Part shown: positions 32,372 through 41,988 of the stretch, one piece after another
How positions within the stretch are numbered: position 1 is the first letter of the stretch
Layout of the letters: each line of letters begins with the position of its first letter
DNA from: Mycolicibacter algericus DSM 45454
GTDB lineage: Bacteria > Actinomycetota > Actinomycetes > Mycobacteriales > Mycobacteriaceae
Length of the DNA: 64,000 nt
NCBI RefSeq assembly: GCF_002086455.1
Contig: NZ_MVHC01000003.1
Span: 62,001 to 126,000 of the forward strand
Direction: 5' to 3'
Position numbers and translations under genes: made by a program
The notes under the pieces: generated by a model
The model's database searches: none
The model's input: only the letters and a program-made list of their open reading frames with translations
Told to the model about the DNA's origin: nothing

Positions 32372-33622
32372 CTATCCCAGCGCTTGATCCAGGTCGGCGA
32401 TCAGGTCGTCGACGCCTTCCAACCCCACCGAGATCCGCACCACCCCGTCACCGAGCCCGATCGCGGCCCGCCCGTCGGGCCCCATCGCTCGGTGGGTGGT
32501 GGTGGCCGGGTGGGTGATCAGTGATTTCACATCCCCGAGGTTGTTGGAGATGTCGATCAGCCTCAGCTTGTCCAACAGCTCGAACGCCCGCTGTTTGGCC
32601 GTGCCATCCGGGGCGTCCCGCGGCGTTCTGAGCTCGAAGGTGATGACGGTTCCCCCGCCCGACATCTGCCGGCGCGCCAGATCGTACTGCGGGTGCGATG
32701 GCAGAAACGGGTACCGCACCCAGCGCACCGCGCGGTGCTGTTCCAGGTACTCAGCGATCCGCAACGCCGCAGCATTGGCGTAGTCGACCCGAACAGCCAG
32801 TGTTTCAAGACCTTTCAACAGCAACCAGGCGTTGAACGCGCTGATCGCCGGGCCGGTGTGACGCATCAGGTTCTGCACCGGACCGTCGATGTACTCCTGG
32901 TCGCCCAGGATCGCCCCGCCGAGCACCCTGCCCTGCCCGTCGAGGTGCTTGGTGCCCGAGTACACCACCACATCCACTCCGAGCGGAAAGCCCTGCTGCA
33001 GCAGCGGGGTGGCGAACACGTTGTCCAGCACCACTTTCGCGCCGGCAGCATGCGCCAGCTCGGTGACCGCGGCGATGTCGACCAGCGCCTGCATCGGGTT
33101 GGACGGCGTCTCGAAGAACACCGCTTTAGTGGGCTTGGCGGGGTCGGTCAGCGCCTGCTCCCACTGCGCCATGTCGTCGCCGTCGACGAAGACGGTCTCG
33201 ACCCCCCAGCGGGGCAGGATCTCGTTGCAGACCACGAAACACGAACCGAACAGGCTGCGCGCGGCCACCAATCGGTCGCCCGCGCCCAGCAGCGCACCGA
33301 GCGCCACGAACACCGCCGCCATGCCACTGGCGGTCGCGAACGCCGCCGGGGCGCCCTCGATCAGCCGCAGCCGCTCCTCGAACATCGACACGGTCGGATT
33401 GCCGTACCGCGAGTAGACGAACCGGTCGACCTCACCGGTGAACGCCTGCTCGGCGGCGGCCGCGGAATCGTAGATGTAGCCGGAACTGAGGAACAGTGCC
33501 TCGGTGGTCTCGTCGAACTGCGAGCGCAGGATGCCACCGCGCACCCCGACGGTGGCCGCACTGACACCGTCCGGCAACGGCTTGGGAACGCGCACGGAGT
33601 GTCGGGGCCCCGAATCACTCAC
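32372..33622 (-). CDS. metZ: O-succinylhomoserine sulfhydrylase MetZ
   Basis: A PLP enzyme that makes homocysteine directly from O-succinylhomoserine (or the acetyl ester) and sulphide. The 416-residue sequence has the Cys/Met-metabolism family landmarks: SRYGNPTV, ATASGMAAV, the PLP-binding Lys in VYSGTKHLDGQ and the SLITHPATTTH substrate region. GTG 33622 overlaps the rhodanese stop (GTGA), linking the two genes as in H37Rv (Rv0391-Rv0390). The link to a sulphur-transfer protein suits its role in sulphur assimilation. Confidence 0.95.
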   Translation of the reverse strand: MSDSGPRHSVRVPKPLPDGVSAATVGVRGGILRSQFDETTEALFLSSGYIYDSAAAAEQAFTGEVDRFVYSRYGNPTVSMFEERLRLIEGAPAAFATASGMAAVFVALGALLGAGDRLVAARSLFGSCFVVCNEILPRWGVETVFVDGDDMAQWEQALTDPAKPTKAVFFETPSNPMQALVDIAAVTELAHAAGAKVVLDNVFATPLLQQGFPLGVDVVVYSGTKHLDGQGRVLGGAILGDQEYIDGPVQNLMRHTGPAISAFNAWLLLKGLETLAVRVDYANAAALRIAEYLEQHRAVRWVRYPFLPSHPQYDLARRQMSGGGTVITFELRTPRDAPDGTAKQRAFELLDKLRLIDISNNLGDVKSLITHPATTTHRAMGPDGRAAIGLGDGVVRISVGLEGVDDLIADLDQALG

Positions 33623-34023
33623 GACTGCGTCCAGGGCAGACCCACCGCGCGCCAACCGGTTCCGCCGCGGTGGGACTGCGCGTCGAGGTGGCCCTCGAAA
33701 CCGTCCAGCACGTTGTAGGACGGGGCGATACCGGCCGCGGTCGCGAGTTCGGCGGCGGGAATGGAGCGGTTTCCGGAGCGGCACAAAAACACCGCCGGCC
33801 CGGCCGGTACCCGGGCGGTCAGCTCTTGAGCGAAGTCCAGATTGGGGCTGCCGTCGGAGTGCACCCATTCGACGCAGACCACCTCGCGGCCCAGGCCGGC
33901 CAGATCCGGCAGACCCACGAAGCGCCATTCGGCGTCGGTGCGCACGTCGACGAGCGTCGCTGTGGGGTCGTCGCGCAGCATCGCCCAGGCCTGCTCGGGT
34001 GTGATGTCTCCTGCGTAGCTCAC
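33619..34023 (-). CDS. Rhodanese-like sulphurtransferase (Rv0390-like)
   Basis: A single-domain rhodanese of 134 residues. The N-terminal CH2A-type motif VDVRTDAEW and the active-site loop FLCRSGNRS (catalytic Cys) are intact, and the C-terminal GWRAVGLPW end is typical of the small rhodaneses next to metZ. It carries sulphane sulphur as a persulphide and may pass it on or detoxify it. It is translationally coupled to metZ and lies 45 bases after purT in the same direction. The start is GTG 34023. Confidence 0.92.
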   Translation of the reverse strand: MSYAGDITPEQAWAMLRDDPTATLVDVRTDAEWRFVGLPDLAGLGREVVCVEWVHSDGSPNLDFAQELTARVPAGPAVFLCRSGNRSIPAAELATAAGIAPSYNVLDGFEGHLDAQSHRGGTGWRAVGLPWTQS

Positions 34024-34068
34024 CTGCCGAAGTGTCGCACCCGCGGCGGGCTCACGCCACCGCGGGGG

Positions 34069-35334
34069 TCACGGCCACAGCTTGCCCAGAACGGCCGCGA
34101 CCTGCCCGGCCCGGTCGCGGGCGACCGCCACATCCGGGCCGGTGGCCAGTGCCAAACCCAGCCTCCGGCGAGGGTGGCCCTCGTGGTGGGAGAACACCAC
34201 CGCATCGCTTTCGGCCACCCGGAGCGCGTCGGCCACCACGGCCACACTGTCGGGCGCGGCCTCGGGGGCGGGCGCTCCCGGCGGCCGCCGCGAGTAGATC
34301 AGCCGTGCCGCGCCGGGCGAGATCATGATGGGGTCGATCGCCAGCCCGAGGATCGCTCGTGCCTGCAGTTCGAAGCCGGAAAGCCGCTGGGTGCGCAGCG
34401 TCAATAGGGCCGCGTCGTAGGGGCGCACGTCGACGCCGGTGAAGTACACCTCGTCACCGTGAACCAGCAGTTGCACCCCGAACAGGCCGCGTCCGCCGAG
34501 CGCCCGCGCGACCCGCGCGGCGACCGATTTGGCCGCGTCCAGCGCTACCGCGGTCATCGGATAGGGCTGCCAAAGCTCCACCGTCAGTTGACCATTCGGG
34601 TCCTCTTCGCTGCGATGCCCGATCGGTGCACAGAAATCCAGTGCCGGACCGTCGGCCCCGTCGCGATGCGCGGCCAGCAACGTGACCTCGCTGTCGAACT
34701 CCACCACCCGCTCGGCCAGCACCCGCGGGTGCGCGCCCGGGCCGGCGGCCGAGACCGCGCGTTGCCAGGCGGGTTCGATGTCGCTGTCGCGCACCATCAC
34801 CGAGCGGCCCTCGCCGAGCGCTCCCACCACCGGCTTGACCACCATCGGAAACCCGGCATGCCCTGCCACCGCCCGAAGTTCCTCGACCGAGCCGGCGAAC
34901 CAGAACGGCGCGGTGGGCAGCCCGAGCTCGTCGGCCGCCAGGCGCCGCAGCCCCTCCGGGTTCGCGGCCAGCCGTGCGCCGCGGATGCCCGGCACCAATT
35001 CGGTGAAACCCGTGTCGACAACGGCCGTCAGCGCATCGGTGGCCACCACATCGGAACCGACCACCACGTACTTCGGCTGCAACCACCGGATCGCCGCGGC
35101 GAGTTCGTCATTGTCGCTCAGGTCGACCACCATCGAGCGGTCGGCGATCCGGTGCAACGCGGCGTCGGCGTAACGGTCGACGGCGATCACCTCGGCGCCC
35201 AGCCGCTGCAGCGCCGTCACCAGTTCGCGGCTGAGCTCACCGGAGCCGAGCAACGCCACCCTGGTGCGCCCGGGGCCGTCAGCGGTCAACCGCCCGGTCT
35301 CGGACGCCCGGTCCTCCTCGGCCTCCCCGTTCAA
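34069..35334 (-). CDS. purT: Formate-dependent phosphoribosylglycinamide formyltransferase PurT
   Basis: PurT makes formyl-GAR for purine synthesis from formate and ATP, bypassing the folate-dependent PurN step. The 421-residue ATP-grasp protein shows the N-terminal LLGSGELSRELVTALQRLGAEVIAVDRY, the ATP-grasp Lys in MVVKPVVGALGEGRSVM and the metal-binding segment VYFTGVDVRPYD. I chose TTG 35334, which has GGAGG 9 bases upstream and gives the length of Rv0389 (419 residues); a longer in-frame extension to 35466 is not conserved and lacks a ribosome site. Confidence 0.9.
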   Translation of the reverse strand: MNGEAEEDRASETGRLTADGPGRTRVALLGSGELSRELVTALQRLGAEVIAVDRYADAALHRIADRSMVVDLSDNDELAAAIRWLQPKYVVVGSDVVATDALTAVVDTGFTELVPGIRGARLAANPEGLRRLAADELGLPTAPFWFAGSVEELRAVAGHAGFPMVVKPVVGALGEGRSVMVRDSDIEPAWQRAVSAAGPGAHPRVLAERVVEFDSEVTLLAAHRDGADGPALDFCAPIGHRSEEDPNGQLTVELWQPYPMTAVALDAAKSVAARVARALGGRGLFGVQLLVHGDEVYFTGVDVRPYDAALLTLRTQRLSGFELQARAILGLAIDPIMISPGAARLIYSRRPPGAPAPEAAPDSVAVVADALRVAESDAVVFSHHEGHPRRRLGLALATGPDVAVARDRAGQVAAVLGKLWP

Positions 35335-35440
35335 CTGCCCTACCCTCCCGCGCCAAGGCAATGTTGCATGGTGCTCAAGGATAAGGGTGAAAACGGCAGG
35401 GGGGTGTGACGACGGTGAACGCGGTGCTGCTTGACCGCTG

Positions 35441-37013
35441 GTGGGCGCGGTACTGGTGGCAGCCATCGCTCGGCATCGTCAGCTGTCCGCGCCGCTGGTA
35501 CTGGTGATCGCCGGCCTGTTGGTCGGGCTGATCCCGGCGGTACCCGATATCGCGTTGCGCCCCGACCTGGTGCTGTTCGTGATCCTGCCGCCACTGCTGT
35601 GGTCGGCCGGGCTGGAGAGCTCTTTCATCAACATGCGCCGCAACCGGCGTTCGATCATGCTGCTGGCGGTGGGGCTGCCGCTGGCCACCACCGTCGCCGT
35701 CGGCGCGGTCGCCTACTACACCGTGCCGGAGTTCACCGTTGCGGCCGCGCTGACGCTGGGAGCGGTCGTGGCCCCGCCGGATGCGGTGTCGGCCACCGCT
35801 ATCGGCCGCCGGGGTCGGCCTGCCCCGGCGGACCATGACGCTGCTGGGCGGCGAGAGCCTGCTCAACGACGCCACCGCGCTCACGGTCTACAAAGTGGCC
35901 CTGGCCGCGGCAATCGGCGCCGCGACCGGTTGGGGCATGGGGCTGGCGACCTTCGTGCTGGCGGCTGTCGGCGGCGTGGCGGTCGGGGTGGTCTTCGGGG
36001 CGCTCATCGTGATCATCCGCGACCGGCTGACCGACCCGCTGGTGGAGAGCGCGGTCGGGCTGGTGGCCCCGTTCGTCATCTATCTGGTGGCCGAAGAGGT
36101 CCACGGCTCCGGGGTGCTCGCGGTGGTGGTCGCCGCCCTGATCCTCGGGCAGCGTTTCACCCGCGCCCACTACGCCACCCGGCTGGAGGACCAGGCGGTG
36201 TGGCGAGCGGTTCAACTGGTGCTGGAGTCGCTGGCATTTCTGCTGATCGGCCTGCAGCTGCCCACGGTGGTGCAGAACATGCACGGCGTGCGGTTCTCGA
36301 CCCTGACCGTCGCATCGGTCGCGGTGTTCATCACGGCGCTGCTGGTGCGCGCGCTGTGGGTGGTGACGTTCTCCTACCTGCCGCGGATGCTCTCGGCGAG
36401 GATTCGGCAACGCGAGCCGGCGCCAACTCCCGGGGCGGTGTTCATCCTGGCGTGGGCGGGAATGCGCGGTGTGGTGTCGCTGGCGGCCGCCTTCGGTGTG
36501 CCGTTGACGACGCTGGCCGGGCAGGGGTTCCCGGGCCGGCCGCAGCTGGTGTTTCTGACCTTCGTGGTGGTCGTCGGCACCCTGCTGCTGCACGGGCTGA
36601 CGCTGCCGTGGCTGATCCGGCGGCTGGGGGTCCGCACCGACGAGGACCGCAGCGACGCCATCGCCGCGGCCGCCGCGCAGGACAAAGCGGCGCTGGCCGC
36701 CGCCGACCGGCTCGACGAGGTGCTGGCGGCCAGCGAGCCGTCACCGGCCAGCGAACGCGCCGCCGCGGCGCTGCGCACCTGGAACACCCGGCGTCGCAAC
36801 GCGGCCCGGGAACGGCTGCGGCGGTTGGATCCGGGCAACGATGACAGCGACGAGACCGCCGCCGCCGCATTTCGCCGGCTGCGGCTGGAGATGCTGGCCG
36901 CCGAGCGTGCGGCGCTGATCTACGAGCGTGACATCGGCCGTATCGACGACCAGGTGCTGCGCACCCTGCTGCACGGGCTGGATCTGGAAGAGGCGACGCT
37001 GAATCTGGACTGA
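35441..37013 (+). pseudogene. Na+/H+ antiporter (CPA1, YjcE/NhaP-like), interrupted by a +1 frameshift
   Basis: The two parts of a CPA1 antiporter lie in different frames. The first runs from GTG 35441 to about 35810 (SAPLVLVIAGLLVG, ILPPLLWSAGLESSF, APPDAVSATAIGRR). The second continues from there to 37013 (VGLPRRTMTLLGGESLLNDATAL, ILAWAGMRGVVSLAAAF and a charged 120-residue tail). Removing one G from the GGGG run at 35811-35814 restores the expected AIGRR-VGLPRR junction, so a single extra base explains it. The N-terminus is also short, with no ribosome site, and could hide a second indel. It is either a recent pseudogene or a sequencing error in a homopolymer. Confidence 0.85.
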
Positions 37014-37042
37014 CCGCGCGGGCGGTTCGGGTGGTCCGCGCC

Positions 37043-37048
37043 TAGAGT
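37043..37048 (+). promoter_or_regulatory. -10 element of leaderless DoxX gene
   Basis: TAGAGT, 7 bases before ATG 37056. Confidence 0.5.
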
Positions 37049-37055
37049 CGGTCCC

Positions 37056-37412
37056 ATGAGTGCCCTCACGTCGCCGAAGACCTACACCGGGCTGGCCGCC
37101 TTCCAGGCCGCCGACGCCGCGCTCTGCGCCATCCCGGTGCCCTACATCGCCAAGGCTCTCGACACCGTGGAGTGTCCCGAGCAGATCCGCCCGATCCTGC
37201 CGATCGTCAAGGTCGCGTCGGCGGTCGGCCTGCTGTCGGCGCGCCGCTTCCCGGCGCTGGCCCGGCTGACCACGGCGGCGTTGACGCTGTACTTCATTCT
37301 CGCGGTGGGCGCCCACATCCGGGTCCGCGACAGCATCCCCAACACGGTTCCCGCCGCGTCGTTCCTGGCGCTGTTCGCCGCGATGACCGTCGAGGGTCCG
37401 AGCTCAGCCTGA
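37056..37412 (+). CDS. DoxX-like small membrane protein
   Basis: A 118-residue protein with four hydrophobic segments and the layout of DoxX-like proteins (PF13564 type): an N-terminal helix, ILPIVKVASAVGLL, an amphipathic RRFPALARLTTAALTLYF and a final helix after HIRVRDSIPN. In actinobacteria DoxX-family proteins have been linked to redox and thiol stress, but the role of this member is unknown. The start is supported by a leaderless -10 hexamer. It lies after the broken antiporter and converges on the thioesterase gene. Confidence 0.75.
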   Translation: MSALTSPKTYTGLAAFQAADAALCAIPVPYIAKALDTVECPEQIRPILPIVKVASAVGLLSARRFPALARLTTAALTLYFILAVGAHIRVRDSIPNTVPAASFLALFAAMTVEGPSSA

Positions 37413-37458
37413 TTGCGCCGACCCGCAGCGCCCGGCTCCGCCGCGCTCGCGATCGACG

Positions 37459-38097
37459 CTAAGGCTGCCCCGGCAGTAATCGCACCATCAGCCCCTGCGA
37501 CTCGGCCAGCAGCGTGCCGTCGGTATCGGTCAGTTCGGCGCTGATGAAAGCCTTGCGCCCCTCGGCCTTGTCGATCCGGCCGTGAACCACCAGCGGGGTG
37601 TCGATCGGGGTGACGTTGCGGTAGTCGACATGCAGGAACGCCGTCCTGCTGATCGGGCGGTTCGCGGCATGGACCACCATCCCGAACATCCAGTCGAACA
37701 GCAGCGGCAGCACGCCGCCGTGCACCGCGGAATTGCCGCCCACGTGGAACCGGCTGAACCGCCCCGCCATGGACACCCCGTCGGGTTCGAAGCGGGTGAT
37801 CCGCCACGGTGGCATCAGCAGGCTGCCCATGCCCGGCAGCGACGGCGCCCGCCCGGCCGGGGCGACAGCCTGCGGCGCCGGAAACTTCTCCAGCAGCCCT
37901 ACCAGCGCTTCGGCGCGGTCGGCGGCGTCGTCCCAGGTCGCATCGTCGGGCGCGGTGGACACCGCCAGGTCCTGCAACCGCCGCATCGTGGTGACGAATC
38001 GCGCGAAGCCCGGGCTCGGATCCACGACAGCGAAGTCCGGGAACCCGCCGTGGCTGGCGTAGTCGGGGTCGAGTTCCTCCGGCCGCTGCTCACTCAC
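37459..38097 (-). CDS. PaaI-type hotdog thioesterase (Rv0356c-like)
   Basis: A 212-residue protein. The hotdog-fold core is in the C-terminal half: [18 protein letters not shown] (the HGG motif with the acidic residue in the helix), [14 protein letters not shown] and [12 protein letters not shown]. The N-terminal third is acidic and helical. It should hydrolyse an acyl-CoA; the substrate is unknown. GTG 38097 overlaps the purA stop (GTGA), giving the purA-thioesterase pair seen in H37Rv (Rv0357c-Rv0356c). Confidence 0.9.
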   Translation of the reverse strand: MSEQRPEELDPDYASHGGFPDFAVVDPSPGFARFVTTMRRLQDLAVSTAPDDATWDDAADRAEALVGLLEKFPAPQAVAPAGRAPSLPGMGSLLMPPWRITRFEPDGVSMAGRFSRFHVGGNSAVHGGVLPLLFDWMFGMVVHAANRPISRTAFLHVDYRNVTPIDTPLVVHGRIDKAEGRKAFISAELTDTDGTLLAESQGLMVRLLPGQP

Positions 38098-39419
38098 GCG
38101 GGGTCCTGCACGATGTCGTGCACAACGTGACCCCGCACCACGTCGCGACGCACGATGGTCTGCTCTCGGCCGGGTCCCACCCCGATGCACGAAACCTGCG
38201 CCCCGGCGATCTCTTCCAGCCGCGACACGTAGTCACGCGCATTGGCCGGCAGCGCCTCGAAGGTGCGGGCGCCGGAGATGTCCTCCCACCAGCCGGGCAG
38301 TTCTTCGTAGACCGGTTCGGCGCGGGCGAATTCCTCCTGGGTCATCGGCAACTCGTCGGTGCGCTTGCCGTCGACGGTGTAGCCGACGCAGACCGGCACG
38401 GTCTCCAGGGTGGACAGCACGTCGAGCTTGGTCAGGAAGTAGTCGGTGATGCCGTTGACCCGGGTCGCATAGCGCGCGATCACCGCATCGAACCAGCCGC
38501 ACCGCCGTTGTCGGCCGGTGGTCACCCCGACCTCGCCGCCGGTCTTGGACAAGTACTCACCATTGGCATCGAACAGTTCGGTGGGGAACGGCCCCGAGCC
38601 CACCCGGGTGGTGTAGGCCTTCAAGATACCCAGCACCGTGGTGATGCGGGTGGGCCCGACGCCGGAGCCGACGGCCGCGCCGCCGGCGGTGGGGTTGCTC
38701 GACGTCACGAACGGGTACGTGCCGTGGTCGACGTCGAGCAGGGTGCCCTGCGAGCCTTCCAGCAGCACGTGCTCGCCGCGGTCCAGCGCAGCACCCAGCG
38801 CCAGCGCGGTGTCGGCGATGCGGTGCTTGAAGCCCTCGGCCTGCACCAGCAGATCCTCGAGCACCTGCTGCGGCTCCAGCGCCTTGCGGTTGTAGATCTT
38901 GACCAGCACCTGGTTCTTGAACTCCAGGGCGGCCTCGATCTTCTGGGCGAGCGACTCTTCGTCGAGCACATCGGCCACGCGGATCCCGATGCGGGCGATC
39001 TTGTCCTGGTAGCAGGGCCCGATGCCGCGGCCGGTGGTGCCGATCTTCTTGGAACCCATGTACCGCTCGGTCACCTTGTCGATGGCGACGTGATAGGGCA
39101 TCAGCAGGTGCGCGTCGGCGGAGATCAACAGCCGCGAGGTGTCCACGCCGCGCCGCTCCAACCCCGCCAGCTCGTCGAGCAGCACCCCGGGATCGACCAC
39201 CACACCGTTGCCGATGACGTTGGTGACGTGCGGCGTCAGCACCCCAGAGGGGATCAGGTGCAACGCGAAGTTCTCCCCGGTGGGCAGCACCACGGTGTGG
39301 CCGGCGTTGTTGCCGCCCTGGTAGCGCACCACCCACTGCACTCGTTCGCCGAGTAGGTCGGTGGCTTTCCCTTTGCCCTCGTCACCCCACTGGGCGCCGA
39401 TGACGACGATTGCCGGCAT
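38094..39419 (-). CDS. purA: Adenylosuccinate synthetase PurA
   Basis: PurA condenses IMP and aspartate with GTP in the first committed step of AMP synthesis. The 441-residue sequence starts with the GTP-binding motif [15 protein letters not shown], has the NNAGHTVV segment, the [13 protein letters not shown] motif, the IMP-site region [16 protein letters not shown] and the [15 protein letters not shown] motif. It is translationally coupled to the downstream thioesterase. In H37Rv purA is at Rv0357c but in the opposite orientation relative to dnaK. Confidence 0.97.
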   Translation of the reverse strand: MPAIVVIGAQWGDEGKGKATDLLGERVQWVVRYQGGNNAGHTVVLPTGENFALHLIPSGVLTPHVTNVIGNGVVVDPGVLLDELAGLERRGVDTSRLLISADAHLLMPYHVAIDKVTERYMGSKKIGTTGRGIGPCYQDKIARIGIRVADVLDEESLAQKIEAALEFKNQVLVKIYNRKALEPQQVLEDLLVQAEGFKHRIADTALALGAALDRGEHVLLEGSQGTLLDVDHGTYPFVTSSNPTAGGAAVGSGVGPTRITTVLGILKAYTTRVGSGPFPTELFDANGEYLSKTGGEVGVTTGRQRRCGWFDAVIARYATRVNGITDYFLTKLDVLSTLETVPVCVGYTVDGKRTDELPMTQEEFARAEPVYEELPGWWEDISGARTFEALPANARDYVSRLEEIAGAQVSCIGVGPGREQTIVRRDVVRGHVVHDIVQDPA

Positions 39420-39471
39420 GGATTTCTCGCTAACTGTCTTGGCTTACTGTGGTCCAGCCGGGGAATGAGCT

Positions 39472-39477
39472 TAGCCT
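39472..39477 (+). promoter_or_regulatory. -10 element of leaderless Rv0358-like gene
   Basis: TAGCCT, 7 bases before ATG 39485. Confidence 0.45.
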
Positions 39478-39484
39478 GGCGACG

Positions 39485-40222
39485 ATGCGGACGAGGCACG
39501 AGTCCGAGGAGGAGCCGGGCAATCGGGCCGGGCTGAAGCGATTCCCAAGGAGCGTGTTGAACGCCACCAACGCCCCCGACGCGGCCGTTCTGCTGTTTGC
39601 CGGGCGGTCCTTACCGCGCCCGTTACGGGGGCTCACGACCGTGCCCGTGAGCGACGACGCCGCCGAAGCCGTAACCGCGGCGATCGAACACTTCCACCGG
39701 TTGGTGGTGGTCGGGGATGACGCCGACCTGGCCCGAGTGCTGACTCGGCTGCTGCGCTCCGACCGGCTGGATGTCGAGCTGGGGTACGCGCCGCTGCGGC
39801 GCACCCCCGCCACCCGGGCCTACCGGCTGCCTGCCGGCTGGTGGGCGGCGCGGCGTGCCCGGCACGGCACCGCCGGCCCGGTGCCGCTGATCCGCGACGA
39901 TGCCGGAACCGCACTGGCCGGCGCCGGTCGCTGGCTACCGGTCGACGGCGCCGAAACGCTGCGCGGCGAGGGGATCGTCGACGACGCCGCGCTCTTCGAC
40001 GGCGACGTGGCCGAAGTGCTGATCGAACCGATCGGCGCCGCGCCGGGATTGCGGGCCGGGGTGCCGGGGCGGCGACGGCGGGTGCGCCGCTGGGTGACCG
40101 GCCGGGCCGCGCAACTGGGCACCACCGGTGCGCTGGTGGTGCGCGACGGGGTCTATGGCACCCGGACGGTGAAGCGATCCACCTTCTATCGCCACGTCGA
40201 CGACTGGCTGCTGGTCCGGTAG
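39485..40222 (+). CDS. Conserved hypothetical protein (Rv0358-like)
   Basis: A 245-residue soluble protein divergent from purA and followed 27 bases on by the M50 peptidase gene, the order of Rv0357c/Rv0358/Rv0359. The sequence has LVVVGDDADLARVLTRLL and a conserved-looking end VKRSTFYRHVDDWLLVR, rich in Arg, with no membrane segment. I cannot assign a function. ATG 39485 is supported by a leaderless -10 hexamer; a start 12 codons upstream is in frame but unsupported. Confidence 0.8.
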   Translation: MRTRHESEEEPGNRAGLKRFPRSVLNATNAPDAAVLLFAGRSLPRPLRGLTTVPVSDDAAEAVTAAIEHFHRLVVVGDDADLARVLTRLLRSDRLDVELGYAPLRRTPATRAYRLPAGWWAARRARHGTAGPVPLIRDDAGTALAGAGRWLPVDGAETLRGEGIVDDAALFDGDVAEVLIEPIGAAPGLRAGVPGRRRRVRRWVTGRAAQLGTTGALVVRDGVYGTRTVKRSTFYRHVDDWLLVR

Positions 40223-40237
40223 CTCCGAGGGGTCCGA

Positions 40238-40243
40238 TAGGTT
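40238..40243 (+). promoter_or_regulatory. -10 element of leaderless M50 peptidase gene
   Basis: TAGGTT, 6 bases before GTG 40250. Confidence 0.45.
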
Positions 40244-40249
40244 CGTGCG

Positions 40250-41035
40250 GTGAACGTCCGCCCGCTGCGTGGCCAGGCGGTACGGCCCAGCCCGGTCTTC
40301 CTGGCGCTGGTGGCCGTGACCGCGCTCGGCGGCGTGCTGGCCTGGCGGGCGGCCGGCGAGATCGGGCCGATGGCCTATGCCGGGGTCTTCGTGTTCGTCA
40401 TCGCCGGCTGGCTGGTGTCGCTGTGTCTGCATGAATTCGGCCACGCCTTCACCGCTTGGCGCTTCGGTGACCGCGGGGCGGAGATGCGCGGCTATCTGAC
40501 CCTCAACCCGCTGCGCTACACCCACCCGGGGTTGTCGCTGGTGCTGCCGCTGCTGTTCATCGCGCTGGGTGGCATCGGCCTGCCGGGCGGTGCGGTGTAC
40601 GTGCAGACGTCGTTCATGACGCCGCTGCGGCGCAGCCTGGTGAGCCTGGCCGGCCCGGCGGCCAACCTGGTGTTGGCCGGGCTGCTGCTCGGCGCCACCC
40701 GGGTGTGCTACGACCCCGCGCATCCGGTGTTCTTCTCCGGTCTGGCGTTCCTGGGTTTCCTACAGGTCACCGCGGTGCTGCTGAACCTGCTGCCGGTGCC
40801 CGGGCTGGACGGCTACGGCGCGTTGGAGCCGCATCTGAGCCCGGCCACCCAGCGGGCGGTGGCGCCGTTCTCACAGTGGGGCCTGCTGGTGCTGCTGGTG
40901 CTGCTGATCTCCTCACCGATGCTGAACCAGAAATTCTTCGGGTTGGTGCTCTGGTTCGTCGACCTGTTCGCCGTGCCGCGCCTGCTGGTGTCGTGGGGCA
41001 TGAGCCTGACGCAGTTCTGGAACAGCTGGTTCTGA
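40250..41035 (+). CDS. Site-2-protease-like M50 membrane metallopeptidase (Rv0359-like)
   Basis: A 261-residue membrane protein with about six hydrophobic helices. The zinc motif CLHEFGHAF (HExxH) lies in the second helix and a second metal-site motif, LNLLPVPGLDG, supplies the Asp, as in site-2 proteases without a PDZ domain. Such enzymes cut inside membranes; the substrate is not known. It follows the Rv0358-like gene as in H37Rv. GTG 40250 has a -10 hexamer just upstream. Confidence 0.9.
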   Translation: MNVRPLRGQAVRPSPVFLALVAVTALGGVLAWRAAGEIGPMAYAGVFVFVIAGWLVSLCLHEFGHAFTAWRFGDRGAEMRGYLTLNPLRYTHPGLSLVLPLLFIALGGIGLPGGAVYVQTSFMTPLRRSLVSLAGPAANLVLAGLLLGATRVCYDPAHPVFFSGLAFLGFLQVTAVLLNLLPVPGLDGYGALEPHLSPATQRAVAPFSQWGLLVLLVLLISSPMLNQKFFGLVLWFVDLFAVPRLLVSWGMSLTQFWNSWF

Positions 41036-41065
41036 TCGCACCGCACCCACGACGGCGCCGCGACC

Positions 41066-41071
41066 TATATT
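41066..41071 (+). promoter_or_regulatory. -10 element of leaderless CDF exporter gene
   Basis: TATATT, 8 bases before ATG 41080; one of the strongest -10 matches in the window. Confidence 0.55.
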
Positions 41072-41079
41072 TGCTAGCC

Positions 41080-41967
41080 ATGGCCACCGGTCACGATCAC
41101 CATCACACCGACGCCCGGCTGTCCCGGATGGTCATCGGGGCGGCGATCCTGACCGCGTTCTTCGTCATCGAGCTGGGCACCGCGATCTCCATCAACTCGA
41201 TCGCACTGCTGGCCGACGCCGGGCACCTGCTCACCGACCTGGCCGCGCTGTTCATGGGGGTCGCCGCGGTGATGCTGGCCCGGCGCGGCAGCACGTCACC
41301 GTCACGCACCTACGGCTGGCACCGCGCCGAGGTGTTCACGGCGGTCGCCAACGCGGTGCTGCTGGTCGGAGTGGCGACGTTCATCCTGACCGAGGCGATC
41401 CGGCGCATCGGGACCGCGCCGGACGTGCCGGGCGTGCCGCTGATCGTCATCGCGCTGGCCGGTGTGGCGGTCAACATCGTGGTCATCCTGCTGTTGCGGT
41501 CGCACATCGAGCGCAGCCTGGCGGTGCGTGGCGCCTACATGGAAGTGGTCGCCGACACGGTCGGAAACGTCGCGGTGCTGATCGCCGGTGTCGTCACCGT
41601 CACCACCGAGTGGCCCTACGCCGACGTGGTGGTCGCCGTGTTCGTCGCGCTGTGGGTGCTGCCGCGGGCGTTCGCACTGGCCCGCGACGCGCTGCGGATC
41701 CTGTCCGAGGCGTCGCCCGGCCACATCGACGTCGCCGAACTGCGGGCGGCACTGTGCGCCGTCGACGGCGTCACCGACGTGCACGACCTCCACGTCTGGA
41801 CATTGGTTCCGGGCCAGGACATGGCCACCGCCCATCTGCGCACCAGTGCCGACCCAGGACAGGTGCTCGGCGAGGCGCGGGCGGTGCTGGCAGCCCGTGG
41901 CCTGACCCACGCCACCGTGCAGGTGGAACCGCCCGGGCAGGGCGGCGATTGCCCCATCGGATGCTGA
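41080..41967 (+). CDS. Cation diffusion facilitator, zinc-type exporter
   Basis: A 295-residue CDF transporter with six helices and a C-terminal cytoplasmic domain. The N-terminus carries a His run (GHDHHHTD), helix 2 has SIALLADAGHLLTDLAAL and helix 5 YMEVVADTVGNVAVL, giving the HxxxD and DxxxN-type metal site (zinc-like pattern). The C-terminal VHDLHVWTLVPG motif is that of the metal-sensing domain. It probably exports Zn2+ (or similar) in exchange for protons. No CDF gene is at this place in H37Rv, so it is an insertion between Rv0359- and Rv0360c-like genes. Confidence 0.9.
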   Translation: MATGHDHHHTDARLSRMVIGAAILTAFFVIELGTAISINSIALLADAGHLLTDLAALFMGVAAVMLARRGSTSPSRTYGWHRAEVFTAVANAVLLVGVATFILTEAIRRIGTAPDVPGVPLIVIALAGVAVNIVVILLLRSHIERSLAVRGAYMEVVADTVGNVAVLIAGVVTVTTEWPYADVVVAVFVALWVLPRAFALARDALRILSEASPGHIDVAELRAALCAVDGVTDVHDLHVWTLVPGQDMATAHLRTSADPGQVLGEARAVLAARGLTHATVQVEPPGQGGDCPIGC

Positions 41968-41988
41968 CCTGCGCGCGTTATCGCATGG

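Noticed and set aside
35441..36844. Reading the first frame of the antiporter as one complete 467-residue protein
   Set aside because: After about residue 124 it turns into Arg/Gly/Ala-rich nonsense, while the other frame carries the remaining antiporter motifs.
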